Positions 25,219-34,373 of a DNA stretch of 64,000 nucleotides are shown here, one piece after another. Position 1 is the first letter of the stretch. Each line of letters opens with the position of its first letter. Below the pieces are notes generated by a model. That model was not told where the DNA came from. It saw only the letters and a program-made list of their open reading frames with translations, and did not search any database. This DNA comes from Thermus neutrinimicus. GTDB lineage: Bacteria; Deinococcota; Deinococci; Deinococcales; Thermaceae. The stretch covers positions 46,076 through 110,075 of the forward strand of contig NZ_JAKTNU010000005.1 of assembly GCF_022760955.1 (NCBI RefSeq). The letters are read 5' to 3'. Made by a program: the position numbers and the translations under genes.

Positions 25219-25247
25219 AAGATACATGGATCGGTATGTTCTGTCAA
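25219..25247 (-). promoter_or_regulatory. promoter of the regulator-exporter operon
   Basis: On the reverse strand a consensus TTGACA (25242-25247), 17 bases, TATCTT (25219-25224). Seven bases separate the -10 box from the GTG at 25211, predicting a leaderless message. This is one of the strongest promoters in the window. The region from here to 25356 is unusually A/T-rich for this genome and has no gene. Confidence 0.75.
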
Positions 25248-25356
25248 GTCTGAACTTTCGGCTCTAAGTGAGCATAAACGCAGGGGTTATGTGTGCGGTT
25301 TTTCACGATATAAAGCGCATGAGAATACCCTCTCCTCTAACGACCCCACTTGGGCT

Positions 25357-26922
25357 CTAAAACTCCGCCAGGTCCACCCTCTCCAAAACCGGCAAGGCCC
25401 GAAGGGCCTCCAGGACCTCCGGGGCAGGCTTCTGGTCCACGGTGAGGACAAAGAGGGCCCTTCCCCCCGGCACATCCCGGCCCAGCTGCATTCCGGCGAT
25501 GTTCACCCCCGCCTCGCCCAAGAGGGTTCCCACCTGGCCCACCACCCCGGGGCGGTCGTAGTTGACGCAGACCAGCATGTACCCCTCCGGCACCACCTCG
25601 AGGGCATAGTCGTCTATGCCCACCAGGCGCGGTTTACCCGCCATCACCACCCCCCGGGCCCGGCGCTCCTCCTGGTCGGTGGCAAGGCGTACCTCCAGAA
25701 GCCTGGTGTACTCCCCCGCCTCCTCCTGCCTGCGGGTCACGAGCCGGACGCCCCGCTCCTTAAGAAGGGGCCTGGCGGAAACCAGGTTCACCATCTCCTC
25801 CCCCAGCACCCGGGAGAGGAAACCCTTGGCCACGGCGCTGGCCACGGGCTCAGGGTCCTTGTCAAACCGGCCCAAGAAGCCTACCTCCAACACCTCGGGC
25901 CGGCCCCGGGCGATCTGGGCAAGAAGCTTTCCCAAAGCCTCCCCCAGGGGTAGGAAGCCCCTTAGGGCCTCGAGGGCCTCGGGGTCAAACCCGGTGTTCA
26001 GGGCATAGGAGAGATCCCCCTCCAGGGTACGCACCACCCGCTCCAAAACCGCCTCCCCCACCCGGTCCTGGGCCTCAAAGGTGTTAGCCCCCAGGTGGGC
26101 GGTGAGGACCACCTTCGGATGCTTGAGAAGCGGGTGGTCCTTGGGGGGAGGCTCCTGGGCAAACACATCCAGGCCTGCGGCGAAGAGGTGGCCCTCCTCC
26201 AAAACCTCCAAAAGGGCCTTCTCGTCCACGATGCCCCCTCTGGCCGCGTTCACCACCACCGCTCCCCGGGGGAGGAGGTAGAGCTCCCTACGCCCGATCA
26301 TCCCCCGGGTTTCCTCGGTGAGGGGGGCATGAACCGTGAGGAAATGGCTCTGGCGGAGGAGGTCGGAAAGGTCCTCCAGGAGCTCCACCCCCAGGCTCTC
26401 CGCCCGGGTGCGGGGGATGTAGGGGTCGTAGGCCAAGACCCGCATCTCAAACCCCTTGGCGAAGCGGGCCACCTGGCTTCCGATCCTTCCCAGGCCGATA
26501 ATGCCCAGGGTTTTCCCCTTAAGCTCCAGACCCAAGAACTTGCGGTCCCACTCCCCGGCCCGGATCTTGCGGTCGGAAAGGGCAATGCCCCGGGCTGCCG
26601 CCAAAAGAAGGCCAAAGGCCAGCTCCGCCGCCGAGCGGGTGTTGGCCTCGGGAACGTTCACCACCAGGATGCCCAGGCGGCTTGCCGCCTCGAGGTCCAC
26701 GTTGTCCACGCCTACCCCGCCCCGTCCCACCACCTTGAGCCGCTTGCCCCGCTTCAGCAACTCCGCATCCACATGGGTTCGGCTCCGGGTAATGAGGGCA
26801 TCGTAGGCGGGGATGATCTCCAAGAGTTCCTCCCGCCCGATCCCCGGCCGGTAGTCCAAAAGCACCCCGGGGTACCTCACATCCCCAAGCCGCATCTCGT
26901 CGGAGACCAAGACCCGCCACAT
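25357..26922 (-). CDS. serA: D-3-phosphoglycerate dehydrogenase
   Basis: First committed step of serine synthesis: 3-phosphoglycerate plus NAD to 3-phosphohydroxypyruvate. The 521 residues are the long type: catalytic and NAD domains (IIGLGRIGSQVARFAKG), catalytic residues in NAARGGIVDE (Arg), DVFAQEPPP (Glu) and TAHLGANT (His), then an intervening ASB domain and a C-terminal ACT domain (YMLVCVNYDRPGVVGQVG) that usually binds serine. Predicted promoter 9 bases before the ATG. Confidence 0.96.
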   Translation of the reverse strand: MWRVLVSDEMRLGDVRYPGVLLDYRPGIGREELLEIIPAYDALITRSRTHVDAELLKRGKRLKVVGRGGVGVDNVDLEAASRLGILVVNVPEANTRSAAELAFGLLLAAARGIALSDRKIRAGEWDRKFLGLELKGKTLGIIGLGRIGSQVARFAKGFEMRVLAYDPYIPRTRAESLGVELLEDLSDLLRQSHFLTVHAPLTEETRGMIGRRELYLLPRGAVVVNAARGGIVDEKALLEVLEEGHLFAAGLDVFAQEPPPKDHPLLKHPKVVLTAHLGANTFEAQDRVGEAVLERVVRTLEGDLSYALNTGFDPEALEALRGFLPLGEALGKLLAQIARGRPEVLEVGFLGRFDKDPEPVASAVAKGFLSRVLGEEMVNLVSARPLLKERGVRLVTRRQEEAGEYTRLLEVRLATDQEERRARGVVMAGKPRLVGIDDYALEVVPEGYMLVCVNYDRPGVVGQVGTLLGEAGVNIAGMQLGRDVPGGRALFVLTVDQKPAPEVLEALRALPVLERVDLAEF

Positions 26923-26931
26923 ATACCCTTG

Positions 26932-26960
26932 ACCCTAGCAGAAAGCCCCTCTTAGAGCAA
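26932..26960 (-). promoter_or_regulatory. serA promoter
   Basis: On the reverse strand TTGCTC (26955-26960), 17 bases, TAGGGT (26932-26937), then 9 bases to the serA ATG at 26922. Only two or three untranslated bases are expected and no ribosome site is present, so serA probably has a near-leaderless message. Confidence 0.55.
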
Positions 26961-27021
26961 TAAGGCCACCACACCCCACCCTAGACCTGTGGTATCTTGT
27001 CCGGGAGCACGAGGAGGAGAT

Positions 27022-27864
27022 ATGAAGGTTGCCCTGATCACCGACTCCACCTCCGACCTACCCCAGCCCCTAAGGGAACGCCTGGGGGTAAGGGTAGTAC
27101 CCCTTTACGTGAACCTGGGAGGACGCATCTATAGGGACTGGGAGGAGATCACCCCCGAGGAGATCTTCAAGAAGGTGCGGGAGGGGGAGGCCTTTCCCAC
27201 CACCAGCCAGCCATCCCCAGAGGATTTTCAGCGGGCCTACCAGGAGGCCTTGCGGGAGGCCGACCACGTGCTTTCCGTTCACATCTCGGCCAAGCTCTCG
27301 GGAACGGTGCAGTCCGCCCTTCTCGCAGCGCAACACTTTCCCGAGCGCATCACCGTCTTTGACAGCCAGGCGGCTTCCTTGGGGATAGGCATGATGGTCC
27401 TGCGGGCCCACGAGCTCCTGCAGGCAGGCCAGGCCCTGCCGGAGGTCATCCGCGAGCTTGAGCGCATCCGCCAGGACCACTTCGTGCGCTTCAGCGTGGC
27501 CACCTTGGAATTTTTAAAGCGAGGTGGGCGGATCGGCGGGGCCCAGGCCCTCTTGGGCACCCTCCTGGGCATCAAGCCCATCCTGACCCTGAAGGAGGGG
27601 CGGGTGGAGGCGGCGGGCCGGGCCCGGGGGGAAAAGAAGGCCCGGGAAGAGATCCTTAAGGACTTCCAGGCCTGGGCCAAGGGCCGGGGACGCATCCGGG
27701 CCTTCTTCCTCTACAGCGCCGAGGAAGGCGCCGTGAGGGACCTAAAGGAGATGGTCTTGGCCTCGGGCTTCCCCGTGGAGGAAGCCCTGGTGAGCGAGCT
27801 GGGGGCGGTAATCGCCAGCCACACCGGCCCCGGCACCTACGGGTTTTATGCCTATAGCCTCTAA
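27022..27864 (+). CDS. DegV family fatty-acid-binding protein (first copy)
   Basis: A 280-residue DegV protein. Members bind a fatty acid between two domains and serve as FakB subunits that present it to the kinase FakA. ALITDSTSDLP at the N terminus, FPTTSQPSPEDF, HISAKLSGTVQSA and the C-terminal HTGPGTYGFYAY are family marks. The ATG at 27022 is set by GAGGAGGAG just upstream. No FakA gene is in the window. The 3' end overlaps the second copy by 17 bases. Confidence 0.92.
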   Translation: MKVALITDSTSDLPQPLRERLGVRVVPLYVNLGGRIYRDWEEITPEEIFKKVREGEAFPTTSQPSPEDFQRAYQEALREADHVLSVHISAKLSGTVQSALLAAQHFPERITVFDSQAASLGIGMMVLRAHELLQAGQALPEVIRELERIRQDHFVRFSVATLEFLKRGGRIGGAQALLGTLLGIKPILTLKEGRVEAAGRARGEKKAREEILKDFQAWAKGRGRIRAFFLYSAEEGAVRDLKEMVLASGFPVEEALVSELGAVIASHTGPGTYGFYAYSL

Positions 27865-28690
27865 GGTGGCCTTCGTGGCCGACTCCACCCTGGGCCTAAA
27901 CCCGGAAGAGGCCTTAGAGCAGGGCATTCACGTGGTGCCCCAGCAGGTGATCTGGGGAAATAGAGCCCTCCGCGACCAGCTGGAGATCACCGACGAGGAA
28001 GTCCTGGACCTTCTGCGCCAAGGGGAGCGGCTTTCCACCAGTCAGGTGGCCCCGGAAGACCTGCGCACCGCCTACGAAACCCTCCTAAAAACCCACGAGC
28101 GGGTGCTTTCCGTCCACTTGTCCGGCCTCCTCTCGGGAACCGTGGCCAACGCCATGGCCATAGCCCAGGAGTTTGGGGGAAGGGTCAAGGTGCTGGATTC
28201 CTGGTCCCTTAACGGAGGCCTTCTCCTGGTGCTGGAGGAGGCCCGGCGGCTCCTTAGAAGGGGGGTGGCCTGGGACCAGCTGGAGGAGGCCGTGGCTCCC
28301 TATCGGGAGCGGGTGCGGGGCTATATCCTTCCCCAAACCCTCACCTATCTGCACCGCTCCGGGCGCATATCCGGCTTGCAGAGGTTCATGGGCGGGCTTC
28401 TCAGCATCCTTCCGGTGCTGGAGGTCAAGGGGGGCCGGGTCCTGGCTGGCCTCCGGGTGCGGGGCTTCCAGGAGGGCCTGCGCCGGCTGGCCCAGCTCTT
28501 CCGCCGCGACTCCCCGGCCGGGGGACCCGTCTACCTAGCCCATGCGGGCAACCTCGAGGGCGCCAGGACCCTGGGCGAGGCCCTGAGGGCGGAAGGGGTG
28601 GAGGTCTTGGGCCCCTTGCGGGCAGGGGCTGCGGTGAGCGTCCACGCGGGCCCGGGCACCGTGGCCCTCTTCGCCGGGCCCAGGGGGTGA
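27848..28690 (+). CDS. DegV family fatty-acid-binding protein (second copy)
   Basis: A second 280-residue DegV protein directly downstream: AFVADSTLGLNPEEA, LSTSQVAPEDL, HLSGLLSGTVANA, HAGPGTVALF. Its overlap with the first copy, equal length and shared motifs indicate tandem duplication, while the sequences have diverged widely. Two FakB-type proteins with different fatty-acid preference is the known pattern in other bacteria; this fits but is not shown here. Confidence 0.91.
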   Translation: MPIASKVAFVADSTLGLNPEEALEQGIHVVPQQVIWGNRALRDQLEITDEEVLDLLRQGERLSTSQVAPEDLRTAYETLLKTHERVLSVHLSGLLSGTVANAMAIAQEFGGRVKVLDSWSLNGGLLLVLEEARRLLRRGVAWDQLEEAVAPYRERVRGYILPQTLTYLHRSGRISGLQRFMGGLLSILPVLEVKGGRVLAGLRVRGFQEGLRRLAQLFRRDSPAGGPVYLAHAGNLEGARTLGEALRAEGVEVLGPLRAGAAVSVHAGPGTVALFAGPRG

Positions 28691-28693
28691 GGC

Positions 28694-29161
28694 ATGCGGG
28701 CGGTGGTGCAACGGGTTTCCGAGGCCTTCGTGGAGGCGAATGGCGAGGAGGTGGGGAGGATTGGCCTGGGGCTTCTGGTCCTCCTGGGGGTGGGGCAAGG
28801 GGACACGGTGGAGGATGCCCTCTACCTGGCGCGGAAGATCGTGGCCCTGCGCATCTTCGGGGACGAGAACGGCAAGATGAACCTTTCCCTGAAGGAGGTG
28901 GGAGGGGAGGTGCTCCTCGTGAGCCAGTTCACCCTTTATGCGGACACCCGCAAGGGCAACCGCCCCTCCTTCGTCAAGGCCGCACCCCCCGAGGTGGGGA
29001 AAAGGCTTTATGAGGCGGCCATAGAAGCCTTCCTGCAGCAGGGGGTGCACGTGGAAACCGGGATCTACGGGGCCCACATGCACGTGCACCTGGTGAACGA
29101 TGGGCCGGTCACCCTCATCCTGGACTCGGAGGCAAGGCCCGAAAGGCTCAGGACCCGTTGA
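28694..29161 (+). CDS. dtd: D-aminoacyl-tRNA deacylase
   Basis: Hydrolyses D-amino acids (and misplaced glycine) from tRNA, protecting translation. The 155 residues begin [11 protein letters not shown] and include the active-site block [17 protein letters not shown] and the end [14 protein letters not shown], all diagnostic of DTD. It starts 4 bases after the second DegV stop and is probably cotranscribed. Confidence 0.95.
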   Translation: MRAVVQRVSEAFVEANGEEVGRIGLGLLVLLGVGQGDTVEDALYLARKIVALRIFGDENGKMNLSLKEVGGEVLLVSQFTLYADTRKGNRPSFVKAAPPEVGKRLYEAAIEAFLQQGVHVETGIYGAHMHVHLVNDGPVTLILDSEARPERLRTR

Positions 29162-29190
29162 GGGGCATTGGAGCTCCAAAAAGTGCCCCC
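29162..29190 (+). terminator. nested palindrome after dtd
   Basis: GGGGCA-TTGGAGCTCCAA-AAAG-TGCCCC: an outer 6-base stem encloses a perfect 12-base palindrome. It starts right after the dtd stop. No T run follows, so it could stabilise the message end rather than terminate. The 29191-29349 stretch up to the desaturase holds no other gene. Confidence 0.45.
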
Positions 29191-29349
29191 TGGGCATAGG
29201 GGAAGCCCAGCCGGGGCAACCCCTCACCCTCCCCACCCCAAGGGCCGCCAAGGGTACCCCGACTCCTCGGCCCACTTGGGCCTGGATATTCTCACCATCC
29301 TCACCCCCTTAGGGGCTAACCTGAGGCGCTCCTGGAAGGGAGTTAAGGT

Positions 29350-30384
29350 ATGCAGAAGGTAGAGCCCAAAGACTGGATCCCCCTCATCAAACCCTACGCC
29401 AAGCCCCACACCCTACGGAGCCTCCGCCAGGTGGCCAATACCCTCCTTCCCTTTCTCCTCCTCTTCTACCTGGCCCACAAGGCCCTCTCCGTTTCCCTGG
29501 CCCTTACCCTCCTCCTGGACTTCGCGGCCGCCCTTTTTCTGGTACGGCTTTTCATCCTGCAGCACGATGCCGGCCACGGCTCCTTCTTCCCCAAGAAGTG
29601 GGCCAACGACCTTCTGGGCTTCTTCACCGGGGTTCTGACCCTGGTCCCCTATCACCACTGGCAGCTTTCCCACGCGCGGCACCACGCCACCAGCGGCAAC
29701 CTGGACAAACGAGGGGTGGGGGACATCTACACCATGACCCTCGAGGAGTACCTGAAGGCCAGCCCCTGGGAGAGGCTCAAGTACCGGCTTTACCGGAATC
29801 CCTTGGTGATGTTCTTCCTGGGCCCCATCTACGTCTTCATGCTCTCCTACCGGCTTCCTTTAGGCTACGGCTCGGACAAGCCCTCGGTGCGGAACTCCGT
29901 GGCCTTAACCAACCTCTTCCTGGCCCTCTTGCTGGCGGGGATCGTGGTCTTTTTCGGGGTCAAGACGCTTCTCCTCGTATACTTGCCCATCCAGTACATG
30001 GCCGGAATGGTGGGCATTTTCCTCTTCTACGTGCAGCACCAGTTTGAGGACGCCTACTGGGAGCACGACCCCCGCTGGGAATACCTGAAGGCGGCCATGG
30101 AGGGAAGCACCTATTTGAAGCTTCCCAGGGTGCTCCAGTGGCTCACCGGGAACATAGGCTTCCACCACATCCACCACCTGGCCCCTAAGATCCCCAACTA
30201 CCTCCTGCCCAAGGTGCAGGAGGAGGTGGACCTGGTAAAGGTGGCCCCCACGGTTACCCTCAAGGATGCCTTCAAGATCGCCTTCGCCGACATGCACCTC
30301 TACGACGAGGAACGCCGCAAGCTGGTGGGCTTTAAGGAGGCCCACCGGCGCTTGCGGGAAGCCCAAGGCAAAAAGGCCTACTAA
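29350..30384 (+). CDS. membrane fatty-acid desaturase
   Basis: A 344-residue di-iron desaturase. The three histidine boxes are HDAGH (72-76), HWQLSHARHH (103-112) and HHIHH (272-276), separated by four or more membrane helices; QHQFEDAYWEHD resembles the delta-12/omega-6 DesA group. It would introduce a cis double bond into a membrane lipid or a carotenoid-like chain using oxygen and an electron donor not seen here. Thermus lipids are mainly saturated iso/anteiso chains, so the substrate is open. The ATG at 29350 follows GGAAGGGAG. Confidence 0.9.
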   Translation: MQKVEPKDWIPLIKPYAKPHTLRSLRQVANTLLPFLLLFYLAHKALSVSLALTLLLDFAAALFLVRLFILQHDAGHGSFFPKKWANDLLGFFTGVLTLVPYHHWQLSHARHHATSGNLDKRGVGDIYTMTLEEYLKASPWERLKYRLYRNPLVMFFLGPIYVFMLSYRLPLGYGSDKPSVRNSVALTNLFLALLLAGIVVFFGVKTLLLVYLPIQYMAGMVGIFLFYVQHQFEDAYWEHDPRWEYLKAAMEGSTYLKLPRVLQWLTGNIGFHHIHHLAPKIPNYLLPKVQEEVDLVKVAPTVTLKDAFKIAFADMHLYDEERRKLVGFKEAHRRLREAQGKKAY

Positions 30385-30402
30385 ACCCCTGGCTGCACCT
30401 TT

Positions 30403-30422
30403 GGGAGCCCCATGGGGCTCCC
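30403..30422. terminator. two-way intrinsic terminator
   Basis: A perfect 20-base palindrome, GGGAGCCC-CATG-GGGCTCCC, preceded by CTTT and followed by TTTCGG. It lies between the convergent desaturase and purH genes and can end transcription from both sides. The 130 bases from here to purH hold nothing further that I recognise. Confidence 0.7.
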
Positions 30423-30551
30423 TTTCGGCTTCCCTAAGACCAGGTGTCCGCAAGCCCGCGGGCCCAGGTCCCGGGGGAGCCCCCCAACTGGATCAACAAC
30501 CATGCCACACGGCCAGTGGGCTTGGCCTCGAGGCGCCCTAAGGGGAGGGAT

Positions 30552-32042
30552 TCAATGCCGGAAGTGCCGCACCCCAGTGAAGACCATGGCCATGCCCAGC
30601 TCGTCCGCCGCCCGGATGGAGTCCTCGTCCCGCACGCTTCCGCCAGGCTGGATGATGGCGCGGATGCCAAACTCCCCCGCCAGACGCACCACGTCGTCAA
30701 AGGGGAAGAAGGCGTCCGAGGCCAGGACCGCTCCCCTGGCCTTCTCCTTGGCGGTCTTCAGGGCATGCTTGGCGGCGGCATAGCGGTTGGTCTGCCCCAC
30801 CCCGATGCCCAGGGTCTGGCCCCCCTTGGCCACCACGATGGCATTGGAGCGCACGTGCTTCACCACCTTCCAGGCGAAGAGGAGGTCCTGCCATTCCTCC
30901 TCGGTGGGGGCCTTCTGCGTGACCACCTTGGGCTCCATGGGATCCCGGGTATCGGCGTCCTGAAGGAGCACCCCGCCCCTTAGGCGCCTCAAGTCCAGGT
31001 AAGCCCCCTGGGCGGGGAAGGGCACCTGAAGGAGGCGGAGGTTCTTCTTGCGGGAAAAGGCATCCAGGGCCTCTGGGGTGAAACCCGGGGCCAGGACCAC
31101 CTCCAAAAACACCTCCCCCATGGCCACCGCCGTGGGCCCGTCCACCTCCCGGTTGAAGGCCACGATGCCCCCAAAGATGGAAACCGGGTCTGCCTCATAG
31201 GCCTTGCGGTACGCCTCCAGGGGACCTTCCCCCAAGGCCACCCCGCAGGGGTTCTGGTGCTTGATGGCCACGCAGGCAGGCCCCTCAAACTCCGAGACCA
31301 GGTTCCAGGCGGCCTCGGCGTCCAGGTAGTTGTTGAAGCTCATGGCCTTGCCCTGGAGGACCCGGGCCTCCAAAAGAGGCCCCTTCTCCCCATAAACCCG
31401 GTAGAGGGCCGCTTCCTGGTGTGGGTTCTCCCCGTAGCGCAAGGGGCTTTCCCGCCTCAGGACCAGAAACTTCTCGGGGGGAAACTTCTCCCCAGCCAGC
31501 CACTCCGCGATGGCAGCGTCGTAGCCTGCGGTGTGGGCGAAGGCCTTGCGGGCAAGCTCCCTCCGAAATTCCAGGGACGGGCCCTCCTCGAGGGCCTGGA
31601 GCACCCGGGGGTAGTCCTCGGGGTCGCACACGGGCAGGACCGCCATGTGGTTCTTGGCCGCTGCCCGCAGCATGGCCGGGCCCCCGATGTCGATCTGCTC
31701 CAGGGACTCGGCAAAACCCGCCCCCTTGGCCACCGTTTCCCGGAAGGGGTAGAGGTTCACCGCCAGGACCCCGATCCGCTCAAAGCCCAGGGCCTTTAGC
31801 TCCTCCTCTTGGTCGGGCCGGGCGAGAAGCCCCGCGTGCACCTTGGGGTGCAGGGTCTTGACCCGGCCCTCGAGGACCTCGGGAAAGCCGGTGAAGTCGG
31901 AGATGTAGGTGACGGGAAGCCCCGCCTCCACCAAGGCCCTATGGGTCCCCCCGGTGGCCAAGAGCCTGTAACCCAGCCCTAAAAGCCCTTGGGCGAAGAG
32001 CACAAGCCCCCTCTTGTCGGAAAGGGAAAGGAGCGCCCACAT
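30552..32042 (-). CDS. purH: bifunctional AICAR formyltransferase/IMP cyclohydrolase
   Basis: Last two steps of IMP synthesis. The N-terminal IMP cyclohydrolase (MGS) domain has [19 protein letters not shown] and [17 protein letters not shown]; the C-terminal transformylase has KHQNPCGVA and [10 protein letters not shown] choose the ATG at 32042 (496 residues), 7 bases after TAAAAT (32050-32055 on the reverse strand), which predicts a leaderless message and fits the family N terminus. The ATG at 32051 would add three residues but overlaps the -10 box. Confidence 0.95.
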   Translation of the reverse strand: MWALLSLSDKRGLVLFAQGLLGLGYRLLATGGTHRALVEAGLPVTYISDFTGFPEVLEGRVKTLHPKVHAGLLARPDQEEELKALGFERIGVLAVNLYPFRETVAKGAGFAESLEQIDIGGPAMLRAAAKNHMAVLPVCDPEDYPRVLQALEEGPSLEFRRELARKAFAHTAGYDAAIAEWLAGEKFPPEKFLVLRRESPLRYGENPHQEAALYRVYGEKGPLLEARVLQGKAMSFNNYLDAEAAWNLVSEFEGPACVAIKHQNPCGVALGEGPLEAYRKAYEADPVSIFGGIVAFNREVDGPTAVAMGEVFLEVVLAPGFTPEALDAFSRKKNLRLLQVPFPAQGAYLDLRRLRGGVLLQDADTRDPMEPKVVTQKAPTEEEWQDLLFAWKVVKHVRSNAIVVAKGGQTLGIGVGQTNRYAAAKHALKTAKEKARGAVLASDAFFPFDDVVRLAGEFGIRAIIQPGGSVRDEDSIRAADELGMAMVFTGVRHFRH

Positions 32043-32075
32043 GAGGGGCATTTTACCGGCTACACTAAGTGGAGG

Positions 32076-32462
32076 ATGAGCATCTACGAGGCCATCAAGG
32101 AAACCATCAAGGAGGCCATGAAGGCCCGGGATCAAAAGACCCTGGACTTCGCCCGGGTGGTGAAGGCGGAGCTGGACCGCAAAGGGGATGGCAAGGCCCT
32201 GCCCGACGCCGAGGCGGTTAAGGTGCTCAAGGCCCTGCGCGAGATCGCCCTGGAGCAGGGCAACACCTTCGAGGTGGAGTTCCTGGACCGCTTCCTGCCC
32301 AAGGAGATGAGCGAGGAGGAGATCGAGGCCTGGATCCGGGAAAACGTAGACCTATCCCAGTTTAAGACCCCTCTGGCCGCCATTGGGGTGGTGACCAAGG
32401 CCCTGGGACCCAGGGCCCCCGGGGAGAAGGTGCGCCGGGTCATAGAGCGCATGGCGAGATGA
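32076..32462 (+). CDS. yqeY: GatB/YqeY domain protein
   Basis: A 128-residue protein with the tRNA-amidotransferase tail domain found at the end of GatB: MSIYEAIKETIKEAMKARDQ, LEFLDRFLPKEMSEEEI-like segment and GVVTKALGPRAPGEKV. Stand-alone copies probably touch tRNA or protect the amidotransferase; the exact role is unknown. TACACT (32061-32066) lies 9 bases before the ATG. Overlaps the Nudix gene by 4 bases and is divergent from purH. Confidence 0.85.
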   Translation: MSIYEAIKETIKEAMKARDQKTLDFARVVKAELDRKGDGKALPDAEAVKVLKALREIALEQGNTFEVEFLDRFLPKEMSEEEIEAWIRENVDLSQFKTPLAAIGVVTKALGPRAPGEKVRRVIERMAR

Positions 32463-33007
32463 GTCCCTGGAAGCGCCTGGAGCTGGAAGAGATCCTCTCC
32501 GAGCCCGTGAGGCTGGTGCGGGAAAGGTTGCGCACCCACACCGGCAAGGAGCTCACCTACATCTACCGCCCGGGGCCGGTGGCCGCGAGTTTCGTCCTGC
32601 CCGTGACCGAAAAGGCCACCGCCCTCCTCATACGCCAGTACCGCCACCCCACGGGCAAGTTTCTCCTGGAGATCCCCGCGGGCAAGGTGGACCCTGGGGA
32701 AACCCCCTTGGAAGCCGCCCAGAGGGAACTTTTGGAGGAGGTGGGGGCCGAGGCCAAGCGGTTTTTCCCCCTTCCCCCCTTCCACCCCCAACCCTCCTTC
32801 ACCGCGGTGGTCTTCCACCCCTTCCTGGCCCTTCAGGCGGAGGTGGTGGCCAGGCCAGCCCTGGAGGAGGGGGAGCTTCTGGAACCCGTGGAACTTCCCC
32901 TTCCCCAGGTCTACCGCCTCCTGGAGGCCGGGGAGATCCAGGACGCCTCCACCGCCCTCACCCTCTTTTACGCCCGCCCCCACCTGGAAGCCGAAGGCCT
33001 CCTGTAA
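32459..33007 (+). CDS. Nudix hydrolase, ADP-ribose pyrophosphatase type
   Basis: A 182-residue Nudix protein that should cleave ADP-ribose to AMP and ribose 5-phosphate. The Nudix box GKVDPGETPLEAAQRELLEE followed by VGA is intact, and PSFTAVVFHPFLAL plus the N-terminal strand region THTGKELTYIYRPGPVAA resemble the structurally known T. thermophilus ADP-ribose hydrolase. The ATG overlaps the yqeY stop (ATGA). Confidence 0.9.
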   Translation: MSPWKRLELEEILSEPVRLVRERLRTHTGKELTYIYRPGPVAASFVLPVTEKATALLIRQYRHPTGKFLLEIPAGKVDPGETPLEAAQRELLEEVGAEAKRFFPLPPFHPQPSFTAVVFHPFLALQAEVVARPALEEGELLEPVELPLPQVYRLLEAGEIQDASTALTLFYARPHLEAEGLL

Positions 33008-33074
33008 AAAGCCGTCCTCTGATGCATAAAATGCGCCTGGGAAAGGGGCCAGGACCCTGGTAGACTGGCCCCGT

Positions 33075-34373
33075 ATGAAGCCCAGCATCCATACTCCGCT
33101 TCCCGGTCCCAAGGCCAAGGCCCTCTTGGAAAGGGGTCAGGCCGTCCTCTCCTCCTCCTACATCCGCCCCTACCCCTTTGTCCCCGCCCGGGGGCAGGGG
33201 GTGTTCCTGGAGGACGTGGACGGGAACCTCTTCCTGGACTTCATGGCGGGGATAGCGGTCAACACCACGGGCTACGCCCACCCTAAGGTGCTGGAAGCCG
33301 TGCGGGCCCAGGCGGAGCGCTTCGCCCACGTGTGCTTTTCCGACTTCACCCACGAGCCCACCCTTTCCCTGGCGGAAAGGCTGGTGGGTAGGCTCGGCGG
33401 AGGCTACCGGGTCTTCTTCGGCAACTCGGGCACCGAGGGGATAGAAGCCGCCATCAAGCTGGTACGCCACCACACGGGAAGGCCCTACCTTCTGGCCTTT
33501 ACCGGGGCCTTCCACGGCAGGAGCCTGGGCTCCCTCTCCCTCACCGCCAGCAAAAGCGCTTACCGCAAGGGCTTCTCCCCCCTTCTTCCCGGGGTGGTGC
33601 ACGTGCCCTTCCCTAACCCCTTCCGCCCTCCCCTCGAGGCCAGGCCGGAGGAGGTGGGGAAAGCGGTGCTGGAATACCTGGAGCACCTTTTCCGCACCGT
33701 GGTGCCCCCGGAGGAGGTGGCCGCCTTCTTCTTGGAGCCCATACAGGGGGAAGGGGGGTATCTGTTGCCTCCTTCCGGCTTCATCCCCGAGCTCAAGGCT
33801 CTTCTGGAACGTTACGGCATCCTCCTGGTGGCGGATGAGGTGCAGTCGGGCGCCGGCCGCACCGGGCTCTTCTTCGCCCTCGAGCACGAGGGGGTGAAGG
33901 CGGACGTCTACGTCCTGGCCAAGGGCCTGGCCTCGGGCTACCCCATTAGCGCCCTTCTTTTCCGGGAGGAGCTTTCCAGCTGGCGCCCGGGGTCCCACGG
34001 CACCACCTTTGGCGGCCAGGCGGTGGCCGCGGCCGCCGCCCACGCCACCTTGGACCTCCTGGAGGCGGGCCTCATGGAAAACGCCAGGCAGGTGGGGGCC
34101 TACCTCCTCAGGGAGCTTAAGGCCCTTCAGGAACGCTTCCCCTTCCTTGGGGACGTGCGGGGGAGGGGGCTCATGATCGGCCTGGACTTCGGTACCCCAA
34201 CGGAGGAGCGGCCCGACCTCAGGGACAAGGCGGTGGAGCTGGCCTTCAGGAAAGGGCTTCTCCTCCTTCCCGCAGGGCCCTCGGCCCTCCGCATCGCCCC
34301 GCCCCTCATCCTCACGGAGACGGAGGCGGCCATGGGCCTGGAGATCCTGGAGGAGGTCTTCCGGGCACTCTAA
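33075..34373 (+). CDS. class III aminotransferase (4-aminobutyrate/acetylornithine-like)
   Basis: A 432-residue PLP enzyme. The PLP lysine is Lys283 in VLAKGLASGYP; Asp254 and Glu255 in VADEVQSGAGRTG, and GNSGTEGIEAAIK for the phosphate, are in place. EPIQGEGGY and FAVNTTGYAHP-like segments group it with archaeal-type 4-aminobutyrate aminotransferases, some of which instead act on ornithine or racemise amino acids, so the substrate is uncertain. TAGACT at 33061-33066 lies 8 bases before the ATG; no ribosome site is seen. Confidence 0.85.
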   Translation: MKPSIHTPLPGPKAKALLERGQAVLSSSYIRPYPFVPARGQGVFLEDVDGNLFLDFMAGIAVNTTGYAHPKVLEAVRAQAERFAHVCFSDFTHEPTLSLAERLVGRLGGGYRVFFGNSGTEGIEAAIKLVRHHTGRPYLLAFTGAFHGRSLGSLSLTASKSAYRKGFSPLLPGVVHVPFPNPFRPPLEARPEEVGKAVLEYLEHLFRTVVPPEEVAAFFLEPIQGEGGYLLPPSGFIPELKALLERYGILLVADEVQSGAGRTGLFFALEHEGVKADVYVLAKGLASGYPISALLFREELSSWRPGSHGTTFGGQAVAAAAAHATLDLLEAGLMENARQVGAYLLRELKALQERFPFLGDVRGRGLMIGLDFGTPTEERPDLRDKAVELAFRKGLLLLPAGPSALRIAPPLILTETEAAMGLEILEEVFRAL

